A stretch of DNA of 64,000 bases from positions 248,001-312,000 of the forward strand of contig NZ_PDJL01000005.1 of NCBI RefSeq assembly GCF_002563795.1, in the 5' to 3' direction. Below are positions 1 to 10,865 of the stretch, piece by piece. How positions within the stretch are numbered: position 1 is the stretch's first letter; every line of letters starts with the position of its first letter. The DNA comes from Vibrio sp. ES.051. GTDB taxonomy: Bacteria > Pseudomonadota > Gammaproteobacteria > Enterobacterales > Vibrionaceae. A program made the position numbers and the translations under genes. Under the pieces are notes generated by a model that saw nothing but the letters and a program-made list of their open reading frames with translations, did no database searches and was not told the origin of the DNA.

Positions 1-1217
1 TATTGATATTGTTGGTCAATACTCACCTCAACAGGTTGACCAAATTCAACAACCTCGCTTTCCCCGTGCCAATCTTGATCACGCGTTGCTACGTTACCAT
101 CTGAATCGATTCGTACACGTACAATGAGCTTTTCTAGTGATGATAGCTTTTGACCCTGCATCATGGCATTGCCATCGTCCAGTACTACCGTACGAGGAAA
201 GGTGCCGAGTGGATAACGAGCCGCAGCAATAGGCATTGGCGAACCATCCGCTTGATGAACAGACACAATCAACACTGCATTGGGGTCAAGTTGTGCGTTT
301 GGCGCTACATTGATGGTCACTGAAACGCTCTTGCCTGGGGCAACCGCTTGGCCCATTTGCTTGCGAGCACTCTCAATACTGCGAGACAGCATTTCATAAC
401 GGCTATCTTCAGGGCCAATCATTTGTTGCATGATGCCCCAATATTTAACCGCCGCTGGGAAATCTTGACGCTCAAACGCATCAAAGGCCAACAACGAAAA
501 GACTCTTAGGTCAACATAATCCTGTTGCATTAGTTTCCCCAGTAACGAGCGTGCTGTTGCTTGTTCCATTTCCTCTTGAGACAACATCAAAGCTTGTGCG
601 TAACCCAACATGACATCAGGATCTGTTGGCTGTAGACGATATGACTTTTCCATCGCGTCGATAGCCGTCGTCACATCACGATTTGCCAACGCTATACGAC
701 CCAGTAGCAACCATCCCGTTGAGTCTTCCGGTTGGTAATGCAGACGAGTACGCAGCGCCAACGTCAGATCTTGCATTTCTTCATCGCTTAATGGTTCAGA
801 GGATGCTGACATCAACTTTTTCGACAGTTCAGGCAGGCTTGCGGATACGCCTTGCCATTTTACAATATCGTCCGACGCACCAAACTTATAATACAGTCCG
901 TAGCTCAACACGACCGTGAGAACCACTGAAGGCACTAATACCGCAATAGGAGAAATTTTTGTTTCCTTACTCTCTTGATCTCCTGGAATATCATCCAACA
1001 GAGATTGTTTGAGATCAGAAATCAAATCTTCTTGGCTCTCGACCAAGCCTTCTTCCGTCTCTTCTTGAAGCTCAGACAAACGGTCTTTATAAAACGCTTT
1101 ATTAAGCTCATCGCGCAACATCTCATCGTTGTTCGCTTTCTGTTTTATTAGTGGTAATGCCACTAATGCACAAGCTATTAGCGTTAGAACAACGGTGGAA
1201 ATCCAAAATAGTGTCAT
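1..1217 (-). CDS. ccmI: cytochrome c maturation protein CcmI (partial, runs off left edge)
   Basis: This minus-strand frame is open from an ATG at 1217 to the window edge with no stop, so the C-terminus is missing. The product begins with a hydrophobic N-terminal anchor (MTLFWIS...), followed by a charged acidic stretch, a second membrane segment near residue 100, and a TPR-like helical periplasmic region (motifs such as WLLLGRIAL and AMEKSYRLQP). This is the CcmI/CycH layout. In System I maturation CcmI holds apocytochrome c and passes it to the CcmF/CcmH heme-ligation complex. Its ATG overlaps the ccmH stop codon (TAATG), so it is the last ccm gene, translationally coupled to ccmH. Confidence 0.93.
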   Translation of the reverse strand, partial: MTLFWISTVVLTLIACALVALPLIKQKANNDEMLRDELNKAFYKDRLSELQEETEEGLVESQEDLISDLKQSLLDDIPGDQESKETKISPIAVLVPSVVLTVVLSYGLYYKFGASDDIVKWQGVSASLPELSKKLMSASSEPLSDEEMQDLTLALRTRLHYQPEDSTGWLLLGRIALANRDVTTAIDAMEKSYRLQPTDPDVMLGYAQALMLSQEEMEQATARSLLGKLMQQDYVDLRVFSLLAFDAFERQDFPAAVKYWGIMQQMIGPEDSRYEMLSRSIESARKQMGQAVAPGKSVSVTINVAPNAQLDPNAVLIVSVHQADGSPMPIAAARYPLGTFPRTVVLDDGNAMMQGQKLSSLEKLIVRVRIDSDGNVATRDQDWHGESEVVEFGQPVEVSIDQQYQ

Positions 1218-1702
1218 TACTTCTTATCTCCGTCGTTCTCTTCTTTAAGCAGTGCTTTTAAACGCGCTTCTTTTTGCTCGTCCCATTGCTCGCTACTGCT
1301 CGTAACGGCTTTAACTTTAGACTTGCGACTGCGCAGTACAATCAAACCAAAACCGCCCAATACAACAGCCAGCGGGCCAAGCCACAAAATTGCCGTCGCG
1401 ACGGTAAAGGGTGGGTTATAAGTCACGAAGTTACCATAACGCGCAATCATATAATCAACGATCTCTTCTTTAGACTTACCGTCTTTGGTCATTTCATAGA
1501 CTTTATGACGTAAATCTTGCGCTAATTCAGCGTTGGAGTCCGAGATCGTGTTATTTTGACATTTAGGGCAGCGCAGCGTGTGACTTAACTCTTTGAATTG
1601 CTGCTCTTGTTCTAGGTTCTCGAACTCATACACTTCAATTGCCGCGTGAGCCGCAAGTGATAACGTCATTGCCGCGAGAACGGCAAGGATCAATTTTTTC
1701 AT
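1217..1702 (-). CDS. ccmH: cytochrome c maturation protein CcmH (apocytochrome thiol reductase)
   Basis: The 161-residue product has a signal peptide (about residues 1-20) and a periplasmic thioredoxin-independent helical domain with the family motif LRCPKC (Cys45 and Cys48). A membrane helix spans about residues 100-124, followed by a basic tail. CcmH keeps the CXXCH cysteines of apocytochrome c reduced, working with CcmG, before heme is ligated. The short length is the single-domain form (CcmL-like), with CcmI encoded separately downstream, unlike the fused E. coli CcmH. It overlaps ccmG upstream by 4 bp and ccmI downstream by one base, as expected within one operon. Confidence 0.96.
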   Translation of the reverse strand: MKKLILAVLAAMTLSLAAHAAIEVYEFENLEQEQQFKELSHTLRCPKCQNNTISDSNAELAQDLRHKVYEMTKDGKSKEEIVDYMIARYGNFVTYNPPFTVATAILWLGPLAVVLGGFGLIVLRSRKSKVKAVTSSSEQWDEQKEARLKALLKEENDGDKK

Positions 1703-2253
1703 TGCTTCGCCTCCTCAACCAATTGGTTGTAAAGCGGTGCTAGCGTGTCCTGCCAATTACGCGAGTTTACGTCTCCCACATGGCGGTATCGGATAACGCC
1801 ATTTGCATCGATAATAAAAGTCTCTGGCGCGCCATAAACTCCAAGGTCAAGACCTAACATACCGCTACCATCAAACAAACTTATCAAGTACGGATTGCCT
1901 AAATCGTTTAGCCAACCAATAGCCTTGTTGCGATCATCTTTATAGTTCATACCGATGATCTTTACGCCTTCACTCGCCAGTTCATTTAGATACTTATGTT
2001 CAGCGTAACAAGTTGGGCACCAAGTCGCCCAAACGTTTAAAAGCAAAGGCTCACCTTTAAAGATCGATTGATCGTATTGCTTACCAGGCTCCGCCAAATC
2101 TTCTAAGTGAAACTCCGGAACCGGTTTCCCAACCAATACTGATTCCAGCTTCGTTGGATCATCGCCGCCTTGGTTACGTACCAACTGGGTGGCGAAGATA
2201 GCCGCTAAAACCATGAAAGCGATCAGCGGGATAAACAAGATTTTCTTATTCAT
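1699..2253 (-). CDS. ccmG: thiol:disulfide interchange protein CcmG/DsbE
   Basis: The 184-residue thioredoxin-fold protein is membrane-anchored by an N-terminal helix (residues 5-22). The redox motif WCPTC (Cys79 and Cys82) is preceded by LLNVWATW, typical of DsbE/CcmG. A cis-proline region (VYGAPETF) lies near residue 140. It faces the periplasm and reduces CcmH or apocytochrome c, taking electrons from DsbD. It lies between ccmF (one base apart) and ccmH (4-bp overlap). Length and motifs match the family, and nothing is unusual. Confidence 0.97.
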   Translation of the reverse strand: MNKKILFIPLIAFMVLAAIFATQLVRNQGGDDPTKLESVLVGKPVPEFHLEDLAEPGKQYDQSIFKGEPLLLNVWATWCPTCYAEHKYLNELASEGVKIIGMNYKDDRNKAIGWLNDLGNPYLISLFDGSGMLGLDLGVYGAPETFIIDANGVIRYRHVGDVNSRNWQDTLAPLYNQLVEEAKQ

Positions 2254-2254
2254 A

Positions 2255-4231
2255 TTACGCCTCCTGCTCTTTTGACTTTGCGTTTTTCTTTGAGGATTTA
2301 CGGAAGCGGTAGCGCTTATCTGAAATCGCTAATACTCCGCCTAGAGCCATAATTAAAGAACCAGCCCAGATCCAACGAACAAACGGTTTGTAGTAAATAC
2401 GTACTGCCCAAGAACGGTTGTCATCCAAGCGCTCCCCCATGGCAATGTAAAGGTCACGGCTAATACCTCGATCAATGGCAGCCTCTGTCATCATAGAATT
2501 GGCCGTGCGGTAAAAACGCTTCTCAGCATGAAGTGTGTTGACGTAGTTGCCATTGTGTGTCACTTCAAAATCCGCGATGTACCCATCATAATTAGGGCCA
2601 TCTTTATCACGCAGACCAGAGAAATAGAAATCGTAACCTTGGATCTGGAACTTCTCCCCCGGCGCTAAACGAACATCACGCTCGATGCTGTAGTTCTGCA
2701 CCATAGCGATACCAATCACCGTGACAGCAAGGCCGATGTGACCCAACATCATGGCCCAGTGGCTGCGTTGCAATTTACCAACACCTTCAATAAAACGGTG
2801 ACGGTGTGTCGCACGCTCGTATAATTCGAAGCCATGCATTGAAATGATCCAGATTGACATTACCCAACCGATGTAAGCCATCGTTGAGAAGAAGTCTGCA
2901 AATAGGAATATACAAATCGCTGCCAGCGTGAAAGAAAGCACGCCAGAAACGAGCATTGGCTTAACGAGTTTTGACAGGTTATCACGCTTCCAACGTATTA
3001 GAGGGCCGATCCCAAGTAGAAATGCAAATGGTATCATTAACCACGCAAACAGCATGTCGAAGAATGGCGCACCAATAGAGACTGATCCTAAGCCCAATTG
3101 CTTATGAACCAATGGTAGTAACGTCCCGACCAAGACAACCACAAGCGCAGCAATCAAGAGCACGTTGTTTCCTAGTAGCGCGTTCTCACGCGACACTAAA
3201 TTGAAGCTGCCTCGCACTCGCACCGATGCACCTTTCAGCGCAAATAGCAGCAGAGAACCACCGATGACAAAGACCAAGAAACCTAGGATAAACATACCGC
3301 GTGATGGGTCTGACGCGAATGCGTGTACCGAGATCAAGATGCCGGAACGAACTAAGAAAGTACCTAACAGACTCAATGAGAACGCAGAGATGGCCAGCAG
3401 TACCGTCCATGCTTTAAATGTACCGCGCTTCTCAGTGACCGCTAGTGAGTGCATTAGCGCCGTACCAGCTAGCCATGGCATGAACGATGCGTTTTCAACG
3501 GGATCCCAGAACCACCAGCCGCCCCAGCCAAGCTCATAATAAGCCCACCAAGAACCGAGTGCGATACCTACCGTTAAAAAGACCCAAGCCGCGGTTGTCC
3601 ATGGGCGAGACCAGCGCGCCCACGCCGTATCAAGGCGACCCGTCATTAAAGATGCAATCGCGAATGAGAAGGCGACCGAGAAACCTACATACCCCATGTA
3701 GAGCATTGGAGGGTGTACGATCAACCCCGGATCTTGCAGAAGCGGGTTCAAGTCTCGACCATCGACCGGGAAGAATGGCAAAGTACGCAAAAATGGATTA
3801 GACGTGATAATAATGAACAGTAGGAAACCCACCGAGATCATCCCCATCACCGCCAACACTCGCGCGACAGATTCTTGCGGCATCCCGCGACTGAAAGTGG
3901 CAACAGCAACGGTCCATGCGGCTTGGATCAACACCCAAAGTAATAATGAGCCTTCGTGGGCGCCCCATACTGCGGTTAAACGATAGTACCAAGGAAGTTG
4001 GCTATTTGAGTTACCCGCAACGTATTGCAGCGTAAAATCATTGGTATAAAACGCCCAACATAAAATCACAAAAGAAAACAACAGCAAGATGAACATGGAC
4101 CATGAAAGCGGTCGTGCCGTGTTCATGAGCATGGTGTTGTTGTTCGATGCTCCCCACAATGGTAATACGCTTAGCAATACTGCCATTGCTAGCGAGAGGA
4201 TGAGAGCAAAGTGACCGATTTCAGCAATCAT
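2255..4231 (-). CDS. ccmF: heme lyase subunit CcmF
   Basis: The 658-residue polytopic membrane protein has about 14-15 hydrophobic segments. The tryptophan-rich heme-handling WWD motif ([13 protein letters not shown]) lies at about residues 236-247. Conserved His residues occur in the surrounding loops (for example GAHEGS near 92 and [10 protein letters not shown] near 172-181). CcmF receives heme from holo-CcmE and, with CcmH and CcmI, attaches it to the apocytochrome CXXCH. A large periplasmic loop lies near the C-terminus before the last membrane helix. The ATG overlaps the ccmE stop codon by 4 bp. Full-length and apparently intact. Confidence 0.98.
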   Translation of the reverse strand: MIAEIGHFALILSLAMAVLLSVLPLWGASNNNTMLMNTARPLSWSMFILLLFSFVILCWAFYTNDFTLQYVAGNSNSQLPWYYRLTAVWGAHEGSLLLWVLIQAAWTVAVATFSRGMPQESVARVLAVMGMISVGFLLFIIITSNPFLRTLPFFPVDGRDLNPLLQDPGLIVHPPMLYMGYVGFSVAFSFAIASLMTGRLDTAWARWSRPWTTAAWVFLTVGIALGSWWAYYELGWGGWWFWDPVENASFMPWLAGTALMHSLAVTEKRGTFKAWTVLLAISAFSLSLLGTFLVRSGILISVHAFASDPSRGMFILGFLVFVIGGSLLLFALKGASVRVRGSFNLVSRENALLGNNVLLIAALVVVLVGTLLPLVHKQLGLGSVSIGAPFFDMLFAWLMIPFAFLLGIGPLIRWKRDNLSKLVKPMLVSGVLSFTLAAICIFLFADFFSTMAYIGWVMSIWIISMHGFELYERATHRHRFIEGVGKLQRSHWAMMLGHIGLAVTVIGIAMVQNYSIERDVRLAPGEKFQIQGYDFYFSGLRDKDGPNYDGYIADFEVTHNGNYVNTLHAEKRFYRTANSMMTEAAIDRGISRDLYIAMGERLDDNRSWAVRIYYKPFVRWIWAGSLIMALGGVLAISDKRYRFRKSSKKNAKSKEQEA

Positions 4232-4713
4232 TGGCCGCTTCCTTTTGTCTGTTCTGTACTGTATTGCAATGGTTGATGCGTTTTCTGCATCGCTTCAGCA
4301 ATTTCTGGCGGCATGTATTCTTCATCGTGCTTTGCAAGGACTTCAAAGGCTTCAACTGTCGTCGCGTCTTTTAAAACACCTTGAGCCACAATACCTTGCC
4401 CTTCACGGAACAAGTCCGGAAGAATACCATCATAAGTAATCGTGACTTTTGGGCCGACATCGTGCAGGTCAAAGTTCACTTTTAAAGAGTTAGGATCACG
4501 ACGCACTGAGCCTTCAACCACCATGCCACCAATCCGTAGACGTTGGCCAACTTCTGGCTTAGTGCCATCAGGTTTCCCATTAACCAATTCTGTTGGGGTA
4601 TAGAACAGGTCCATGTTTTGGTTAAGCGCATAAAGTATTAAACCAATGGTGGTACTAATACCGATAAAGATAGCTAGGATAATGCCGAGCCTCTTTTTAC
4701 GTCTCGGGGTCAT
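4228..4713 (-). CDS. ccmE: heme chaperone CcmE
   Basis: The 161-residue protein has a basic N-terminus (MTPRRKKR), one membrane anchor (about 10-30) and an OB-fold periplasmic domain. It ends in a flexible tail carrying the covalent heme-binding motif LAKHDEEY, with the heme-ligating His129 and the axial Tyr133. CcmE receives heme from CcmC/CcmD under control of the CcmAB ATPase and carries it to CcmF. It overlaps ccmD by 4 bp (ATGA type) and ccmF by 4 bp. Confidence 0.98.
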   Translation of the reverse strand: MTPRRKKRLGIILAIFIGISTTIGLILYALNQNMDLFYTPTELVNGKPDGTKPEVGQRLRIGGMVVEGSVRRDPNSLKVNFDLHDVGPKVTITYDGILPDLFREGQGIVAQGVLKDATTVEAFEVLAKHDEEYMPPEIAEAMQKTHQPLQYSTEQTKGSGQ

Positions 4714-4922
4714 AAGGTGTTCTCCATATTCTTCGCAGCGTCAATACGCGCTTGACGGTCAATTTTTGCTTTCACTTCTTTTAGTAATGCATCACCGCGG
4801 CGAAGGCTAGTGATCAGAAGAATCAGCATGGATAAGAAAGTAATACCAAACGCACTCCATACGTATGATGCGTAGCCACCCATGGCCAAAAAGTCGCTCA
4901 GAGATTCAAAATGCATAATCAA
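4710..4922 (-). CDS. ccmD: heme exporter accessory protein CcmD
   Basis: The 70-residue single-pass protein has a membrane helix at about residues 17-40 ([19 protein letters not shown]) and a charged cytoplasmic C-terminus. It begins with the family-like segment [18 protein letters not shown]. CcmD stabilises the CcmC-CcmE complex and helps release holo-CcmE. Identification rests on size, topology and its position between ccmC and ccmE, because the sequence is too short for strong motifs. It directly abuts ccmC. Confidence 0.93.
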   Translation of the reverse strand: MIMHFESLSDFLAMGGYASYVWSAFGITFLSMLILLITSLRRGDALLKEVKAKIDRQARIDAAKNMENTL

Positions 4923-5672
4923 TTACCTCACTGAGTTTTTTTCAGTAGCGAGTTGACGAACCCATGGACGGTGACTTTCCTTACTGATGATTTCATTACG
5001 AAAACGCACCATCGTCACAGCGCCAAAAAAGAACGCAAAACCAAAGATATTCAACAACAACGGCCAAAGCATATCGGATGAAATAGAAGGCTGTTCAAAT
5101 TTCGTAATCGTCGCACCTTGATGAAGTGTGTTCCACCATTCAACAGAGAAATGGATAATCGGTAAATTCACAACGCCCACGATGGCCAAAATACCCGCCG
5201 CTTTCGCTGCTGTTTTTTGTTCATCAAATGCGTGATAAAGCGCGATAACACCCAAGTAAAGAAACAGAAGAATGAGTTCAGAAGTCAGGCGAGCATCCCA
5301 TACCCACCAAGTGCCCCACATTGGCTTACCCCAAACGGCCCCTGTCAATAACGCGATAAAGGTGAAAACCGCACCAATCGGTGCCATCGCAAGCGCCGCC
5401 ATGTCTGATAGACGCACCTGCCATACCAAACCAATAAACGCCGCAATCGCCATCGACATGTACGCCCCCATGGACCAGATAGCAGACGGGACATGGATAT
5501 AAATGATTCGGAAACTATCTCCTTGTTGATAATCTGAAGGCGCAAATGCGAGCCCCCAAACCGTACCAACCGATAAGCATACGAGGGCCGATACAGCAAA
5601 CCAAGGCAGAAGCTTACCGCTCAAAAGATAAGCGGCTTCTGGCTTGGCATAAGGATGTAGCCATTTCCACAT
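4923..5672 (-). CDS. ccmC: heme transporter subunit CcmC
   Basis: The 249-residue protein has six predicted membrane helices. The WWD-family motif (WGTWWVWDARLTSE) lies at about residues 119-132, and periplasmic His residues occur in YIHVPSAIW and further on. CcmC presents heme to CcmE. I prefer the ATG at 5672 (MWKWLHPY) over a GTG at 5684, because it is the usual start of this family and has a purine-rich GAGTGAG just upstream. The gene is separated from ccmB by about 107 bp, the only real gap in the operon. Confidence 0.97.
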   Translation of the reverse strand: MWKWLHPYAKPEAAYLLSGKLLPWFAVSALVCLSVGTVWGLAFAPSDYQQGDSFRIIYIHVPSAIWSMGAYMSMAIAAFIGLVWQVRLSDMAALAMAPIGAVFTFIALLTGAVWGKPMWGTWWVWDARLTSELILLFLYLGVIALYHAFDEQKTAAKAAGILAIVGVVNLPIIHFSVEWWNTLHQGATITKFEQPSISSDMLWPLLLNIFGFAFFFGAVTMVRFRNEIISKESHRPWVRQLATEKNSVR

Positions 5673-5779
5673 GTTAGTTCTCACTCTTACTTCAGGGACA
5701 CTGCTAAAAGGTTGAGACCGTAGCAGTGCTTTAATAATGATTCTTTGATCGAGCGTCGGTTCGTCGATACTTTATTGAG

Positions 5780-6457
5780 TTAGTTAACACTAACTCGCAG
5801 TGCTGCACTAATGGCAAAAGGCGTTAACGTCATCGCTCCCATCAACATCGCCCCCAAAATCGCTAATTGACCGTTATACGTCATACCGAGCGCGGCGGCA
5901 TCAATTGCCGATGTCGCGAAAATCAGAATTGGGATGTAGAGCGGAAGAATAAGCAAACTCAAAAGCACACCACCCTTTTGTAGACCCACCGTTAGTGCAA
6001 CACCAATGGCACCAATAAAACTCAGCGTTGGCGTACCCACCACTAATGTCAGTACAATAGACAACCAAGTACTGAAATCAAGAGAAAGTAAAACCGCCAG
6101 TAACGGGCTAATTAAGATAAGCGGCAGCCCAGTTAACAGCCAATGTGCGATGACCTTAGACATCACCACAAGTTGCAAAGGAATCGGCATCAGCATCATT
6201 TGTTCCAATGCACCGTCTTGAAAGTCATCACGGAACAAACGCTCTAATGATAATAAGGCAGATAGCAATGCGGCAACCCAAACAATGCCCGCTGCAATAC
6301 GTGCTAACAAATTTGGTTCAGGTCCAATACTTAGTGGAAACAGTGTAATAACAATAATAAAGAACCAAAGCGGGTTCAGAATATCGGCTTGACGACGAAA
6401 CGCGATCAAAAGTTCGCGACGGATAATAGTGGTCATGGACGAAATCATATCAATCAC
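5780..6457 (-). CDS. ccmB: heme exporter permease CcmB
   Basis: The 225-residue protein has six membrane helices and the CcmB signature [20 protein letters not shown] at the N-terminus. With CcmA it forms an ABC-type complex that drives release of holo-CcmE from CcmC. The start at 6457 overlaps the ccmA 3' end by 8 bp. An internal ATG at 6436 (MTTIIRREL) is also a plausible start and would leave an almost identical product. Confidence 0.96.
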   Translation of the reverse strand: MIDMISSMTTIIRRELLIAFRRQADILNPLWFFIIVITLFPLSIGPEPNLLARIAAGIVWVAALLSALLSLERLFRDDFQDGALEQMMLMPIPLQLVVMSKVIAHWLLTGLPLILISPLLAVLLSLDFSTWLSIVLTLVVGTPTLSFIGAIGVALTVGLQKGGVLLSLLILPLYIPILIFATSAIDAAALGMTYNGQLAILGAMLMGAMTLTPFAISAALRVSVN

Positions 6458-7067
6458 CCAGCTTTATTTTTCTAAGTGTCGAGTGGTCTGCAAACATATC
6501 TTGGTGCGTGGTCAAAATCACAATCCCACCATTTTCTGCATGGCTGGCAAACAACGCTTCAAGCACTTTGACACCTTGCTTATCAATGGCAGTAAGAGGC
6601 TCATCCAAAATCCATAAAATCTGTTTACTGAGCCATAGCCTAGCAAGGGCGACTCTTCGCTGTTGTCCCGCAGAAAGCTGTGCTACAGGCACATCTTCTC
6701 GGCCAGCTAAGCCTACTTGGGTCAAAGCAGTAAAGATTTCTTCATCAGAAGAACGGTTATTTTGGATCGATTGGTAAAAACGTAAGTTTTCGAGCGCAGT
6801 AAGTTCTCGTTTTACCCCAGTTTGGTGCCCTAGAAAAAGCAAATCTTGATGAAAAATATCACGGGACTTTTCAACCTCAACGCCCTTCCATTTGATAATG
6901 CCTTCTTCTCTATCGCCTAACCCTGTTACGATACGCAGCAACGTGGTTTTACCTGTACCATTACGTCCTTCAATCTGGACTAACTCACTCGGCTTAATTT
7001 CAAATTGCAAATTTTCAAACAGAACCCTTTCGTCACGGATCGCTGTCAGGTTAGACACTTCTAACAT
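6450..7067 (-). CDS. ccmA: heme exporter ATPase CcmA
   Basis: The 205-residue ABC ATPase has a Walker A motif GRNGTGKT (residues 34-41), a signature LSAGQQRR (about 134-141), a Walker B LWILDEP and a switch His in TTHQ. It energises the CcmAB(C)D complex during holo-CcmE release. It is the first gene of the ccm operon, so the operon promoter should lie in the interval 7068-7295. I could not pick out a convincing promoter there. Confidence 0.97.
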   Translation of the reverse strand: MLEVSNLTAIRDERVLFENLQFEIKPSELVQIEGRNGTGKTTLLRIVTGLGDREEGIIKWKGVEVEKSRDIFHQDLLFLGHQTGVKRELTALENLRFYQSIQNNRSSDEEIFTALTQVGLAGREDVPVAQLSAGQQRRVALARLWLSKQILWILDEPLTAIDKQGVKVLEALFASHAENGGIVILTTHQDMFADHSTLRKIKLGD

Positions 7068-7295
7068 AGAGATTCAACTAAATAATGAACGAAACGCTAT
7101 GTTAACACAGCTTAGTTATGACAAAACAGGATAAGAGCGTTGGGATGTCTGTAAGTTCATGTATTTTTGTTAATTAACAGTCACACTTTAATAAATTTAA
7201 CCATAAGTAGTTATAAGCTTTCATTTTGGTTTTAAACAATCACCCCAAGGAATAAACAGACAGAGAGAAGCACTTCATGGGTGAAAAGTGCCCCA

Positions 7296-8765
7296 TTATG
7301 AGGAACAGCTGATTTCCATCTTTTTGCCCCACTCAGGTGGCAACTTGGCGTAATCATTAAAATTAGGTTGCTCATCAAACGGAGACTTTAATAGTTCAGC
7401 TAAGCGTTGCACTTCGCTAAAATCGCCCTGCTCTGCTTTATCAATGGCTAACTGGGCCAAATAGTTACGCAAAATATACTTTGGGTTTACTTTACGCATC
7501 TGCTCACAACGTTGCTCTGCAGAAATTGCATCGCCACTCTCAGCGACTTCTAACTCACAGCGCGCCAAATACAAATCGAGCCAAGCACGAGCGACGTCTC
7601 GATCAATGAATAGGTCTATAACCACTTGGCAGGATTGCCAATCAAGGTTGGATAATTCTCTAAAGAAACGGGTGTAATCCGTTTTATTTTGATGAAGAAG
7701 CTCAAACATCGCTTCAAACAAGCGTCCGTCTTCCGCCACTTTGGTATTCAAGCCAAGCTTATTGCGCATTAACTGACTAAATTGCTGACTTAAACGTACT
7801 TCAAACTGACCTAATGCGGCTTCTAAGTCTTCACGTTCCACCAATGGCGACAAAGCATGCGCCAATGCTGAGAGATTCCATAGTGCGATTCTCGGTTGCT
7901 GATCAAACGCATAACGACCTTGATAGTCCGAGTGATTACAAATGTACCCCGGCTCATAATCATCCAGAAACCCAAATGGCCCGTAATCGAAAGTTTGTCC
8001 AAGTATCGACATATTGTCGGTATTCATAACCCCGTGAGCAAAGCCATAAGCCTGCCAATAGGCAATCATCTCCGCTGTTTGGCTGACTATCGCTTCAAAC
8101 ATGGCGGCATAAGGTTTTTCTGCTAAGGCACTATCAGGAAAGTGCCATTCGATCACCTTGTCAGCTAAAAGCTTGTGTTCCATTAATTGATTGGTATAAA
8201 AGAAATGTTCAAAATGACCAAAGCGAATATGAGTCTCGGCCATTCGAATGAGTAATGCGCCAAATTCGGTTTTTTCACGATATACCGGAGTATCACTCAC
8301 CATCATCCCAAGCGCTCTGGTCGTTGGGATACCCAAGCCGGCCATGGCTTCACTGCCCAGATATTCACGAATTGTTGAACGCAGTACGGCTCTGCCATCC
8401 CCCATTCTCGAATATGGCGTTAAACCGGCGCCCTTTAAATGTATATCGAACCAAGTTCCCTGTTGGTGTTGAATTTCAGCCAACAGTAGCCCACGTCCAT
8501 CGCCTAAATCTGGGTTGTAAACGCCAAACTGATGCCCTGCGTATTTCATCGCCAGTGGACAAAAGCCATTAAAGTCACATTGGCCAGAAAAAACCTGCAA
8601 TAACTCGTCATTGTGAACCTTGGGCAAGCCAAACTGCTCGGCAAACTCACTATTCCATGCCACCCAACGTGTATTCGTTAACGATTGGGGCGCAACTCGC
8701 GTAAAGAATGGGGATGGTAGGTCGCTGAATCGATGGGTAAAATTGACCCGTTGCCAAATGGACAT
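7296..8765 (-). CDS. selO: protein adenylyltransferase SelO (YdiU/UPF0061)
   Basis: The 489-residue pseudokinase-fold enzyme transfers AMP to Ser/Thr/Tyr of target proteins, with roles in redox defence in bacteria and mitochondria. The glycine-rich start [12 protein letters not shown], the [15 protein letters not shown] segment, the catalytic [10 protein letters not shown] and the DFG-equivalent DYGPFGFLD are all visible. The C-terminus ends SCSS, the bacterial form with Cys near the end where animal SelO carries selenocysteine. The gene stands alone between ccmA and the divergent BCCT transporter gene. Length is normal. Confidence 0.96.
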   Translation of the reverse strand: MSIWQRVNFTHRFSDLPSPFFTRVAPQSLTNTRWVAWNSEFAEQFGLPKVHNDELLQVFSGQCDFNGFCPLAMKYAGHQFGVYNPDLGDGRGLLLAEIQHQQGTWFDIHLKGAGLTPYSRMGDGRAVLRSTIREYLGSEAMAGLGIPTTRALGMMVSDTPVYREKTEFGALLIRMAETHIRFGHFEHFFYTNQLMEHKLLADKVIEWHFPDSALAEKPYAAMFEAIVSQTAEMIAYWQAYGFAHGVMNTDNMSILGQTFDYGPFGFLDDYEPGYICNHSDYQGRYAFDQQPRIALWNLSALAHALSPLVEREDLEAALGQFEVRLSQQFSQLMRNKLGLNTKVAEDGRLFEAMFELLHQNKTDYTRFFRELSNLDWQSCQVVIDLFIDRDVARAWLDLYLARCELEVAESGDAISAEQRCEQMRKVNPKYILRNYLAQLAIDKAEQGDFSEVQRLAELLKSPFDEQPNFNDYAKLPPEWGKKMEISCSS

Positions 8766-9135
8766 ATTGGGTTCCTTGTATCAAAGACGTTCTATCCTGA
8801 GTATACGTCTGAATCCGCCTCCAGTTCAGCCATAAATTGTGCATGGTTATTCGCGTATGACATGATTTTACTTTACAAGACTGCACCATGAATAGCGCCT
8901 TATTAACGTTTCTTGACGCCAGTTTTGTGAAACTTTTTAGCGGTGATTCACGCTTCTCTATTGAGCGGTTTATACCGCCTGATAACTTGAGAATATACTT
9001 CGTCCTCATTGTATTTGACATGCATAAATAGCAATGCAAATGACCAAAAACTCATTAAATTAGCCATTTAATCTGACCTTTGCTATAGTTCGCGCCGACA
9101 AAATAGTTTGTACTCTAATTAGTTTGAGAGGGATG
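8766..9135. other. divergent intergenic region selO / BCCT transporter
   Basis: These roughly 370 bp separate two divergently transcribed genes and should hold both promoters. A TTGACA hexamer at 9015-9020 and a TATAGT hexamer at 9084-9089 are the best candidate elements toward the transporter, but they are not spaced as a pair. I see no convincing operator. A minus-strand ORF crosses the region, but it lacks any recognisable protein features and I did not call it. Confidence 0.4.
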
Positions 9136-10743
9136 ATGTCTACAAATAAGGATAAATACAGTATTGAAAATACTGATTATACGGTCGGGCAAGACAATGT
9201 GCAGAAGTGGGGTTTTGACGTTCACAACCCTGTTTTTGGTGCTAGCGCGGGTCTGATGATTCTTTTTATAGTTGCACTTTTAATGGTCGACCCAGCAACG
9301 GCAAAAGCAGCACTTGACGGTATCAAATGGCAGATCATCGGCTCATTTGATGCACTCTTCATGTGGGCGGGAAATATCTTTCTGCTCTTCTGCATTGGGC
9401 TTATTTTTTCGCCTTTTGGTAAGATCCGAATCGGCGGTGAACAAGCTCGCCCAGAACACTCCAACCTGTCGTGGGTATCGATGCTATTCGCTGCAGGGAT
9501 GGGCATAGGGCTGATGTTCTGGGGGGTAGCAGAGCCTGTCGCGTACTTTACCGGTTGGTATGAAACACCGCTGGGTGTGGAACCCTTCACCGAACAAGCG
9601 AAACAGTTAGCACTTGGCGCCACCATGTTCCATTGGGGTTTGCACCCATGGGCCATTTACGCTGTTGTCGCACTTTCTATGGCGTTTTTTGCTTTTAATA
9701 AAGGCCTGCCCCTGTCTATGCGTTCCGCATTCTATCCTCTTCTTGGCGATCGGACATGGGGTAAATTTGGTCATGCTATCGATGTAATGGCAGTCATTGC
9801 CACCCTATTTGGCTTGGCTACGTCTCTTGGCCTTGGGGCTCAACAGGCGGCAAGTGGTATTGGGCATGTGCTGGGCATCGAAACGGGTATTGGAATGCAG
9901 CTGGCCGTGATCACGTTTGTCACGATCCTGGCGGTAGTCTCTGTTATCCGAGGGATTAATGGCGGAGTCAAAGTACTGAGTAACTTAAACTTAGTGGTCG
10001 CATTTGCGTTGCTTGTCTTTGTCATTGTCGCTGGATTAGCCATTACGCTAAGTACGATACCTACCACGCTAATGGGCTACATTGAAAACATTATTCCATT
10101 AAGCAATCCACATGGACGTGAAGATGAAGCTTGGATGCACGGTTGGACTGTCTTCTACTGGGCATGGTGGATTTCTTGGTCACCATGTGTCGGTATGTTT
10201 ATCGCTCGCGTATCGAAGGGAAGAACTGTTCGCGAATTCTTAACCGCGGTCATTCTCATACCAACGATAATTACAGTAGTTTGGATGTCAGCCTTTGGCG
10301 GTCTCGCTATTGAGCAAGTAGTGAACCAAGTCGGCGAGCTGGGTACTAACGGCCTCACTGATATTACACTTTCGCTATTTTATGCTTATGAAGCAATGCC
10401 AATGAGTACCGTACTCTCTGTTATTTCAATCGTGTTGATCATGGTTTTCTTTATCACGTCTTCTGATTCGGCTTCACTCGTTATAGATAGCATCACTGCC
10501 GGTGGTAAAGTCGACGCCCCTGTCCCACAACGCATCTTTTGGGCTTCAATAGAAGGCGCAATTGCTGCGGTATTACTTTGGGTTGGTGGTACGGAAGCCG
10601 TACAAGCGTTACAAGCCGGCACCATTTCGACAGGTCTGCCGTTCACCATCATTCTTCTGGTGATGTGTGTCAGCTTGGTCATGGGGATGCGAACTGAACC
10701 TCAATTCGTTCAGCAGCGTTTGGCTAAAGTGAAAACGAATTAA
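9136..10743 (+). CDS. BCCT family transporter (betaine/carnitine/choline type)
   Basis: The roughly 535-residue secondary transporter has 12 membrane helices and the BCCT signature in helix 8 (FYWAWWISWSPCVGMFIARVSKGRT). It also has the aromatic box region GMGIGLMFWGVAEPV and an ITSSDSAS segment. It is likely a sodium- or proton-coupled importer of glycine betaine or a related compatible solute, which fits a marine bacterium. The substrate cannot be read from the sequence. Starts at 9133 or 9136 follow a GAGAGGG ribosome site, and a TTG at 9124 is also open. A strong terminator follows. Confidence 0.94.
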   Translation: MSTNKDKYSIENTDYTVGQDNVQKWGFDVHNPVFGASAGLMILFIVALLMVDPATAKAALDGIKWQIIGSFDALFMWAGNIFLLFCIGLIFSPFGKIRIGGEQARPEHSNLSWVSMLFAAGMGIGLMFWGVAEPVAYFTGWYETPLGVEPFTEQAKQLALGATMFHWGLHPWAIYAVVALSMAFFAFNKGLPLSMRSAFYPLLGDRTWGKFGHAIDVMAVIATLFGLATSLGLGAQQAASGIGHVLGIETGIGMQLAVITFVTILAVVSVIRGINGGVKVLSNLNLVVAFALLVFVIVAGLAITLSTIPTTLMGYIENIIPLSNPHGREDEAWMHGWTVFYWAWWISWSPCVGMFIARVSKGRTVREFLTAVILIPTIITVVWMSAFGGLAIEQVVNQVGELGTNGLTDITLSLFYAYEAMPMSTVLSVISIVLIMVFFITSSDSASLVIDSITAGGKVDAPVPQRIFWASIEGAIAAVLLWVGGTEAVQALQAGTISTGLPFTIILLVMCVSLVMGMRTEPQFVQQRLAKVKTN

Positions 10744-10768
10744 ACGCTCGTCTTGCTGAAATAAACCA

Positions 10769-10802
10769 AAAAAGAAGCCGCATTTATTGCGGCTTCTTTT
10801 TT
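10769..10802. terminator. bidirectional intrinsic terminator
   Basis: An inverted repeat (AAAGAAGCCGCA / TGCGGCTTCTTT) with A- and T-runs on its two flanks sits between the convergent BCCT transporter and helicase genes, so it can end transcription in either direction. Confidence 0.9.
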
Positions 10803-10865
10803 GAACGACTATTTATCACAACTGCGTATTGTTCACGGTACTATTCAACGCGGTCGCCTCTCATC

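Noticed and set aside
8650..9039. 129-codon minus-strand ORF upstream of selO
   Set aside because: It overlaps the selO 5' end and the divergent promoter region, its composition is random, and it has no ribosome site or protein features.
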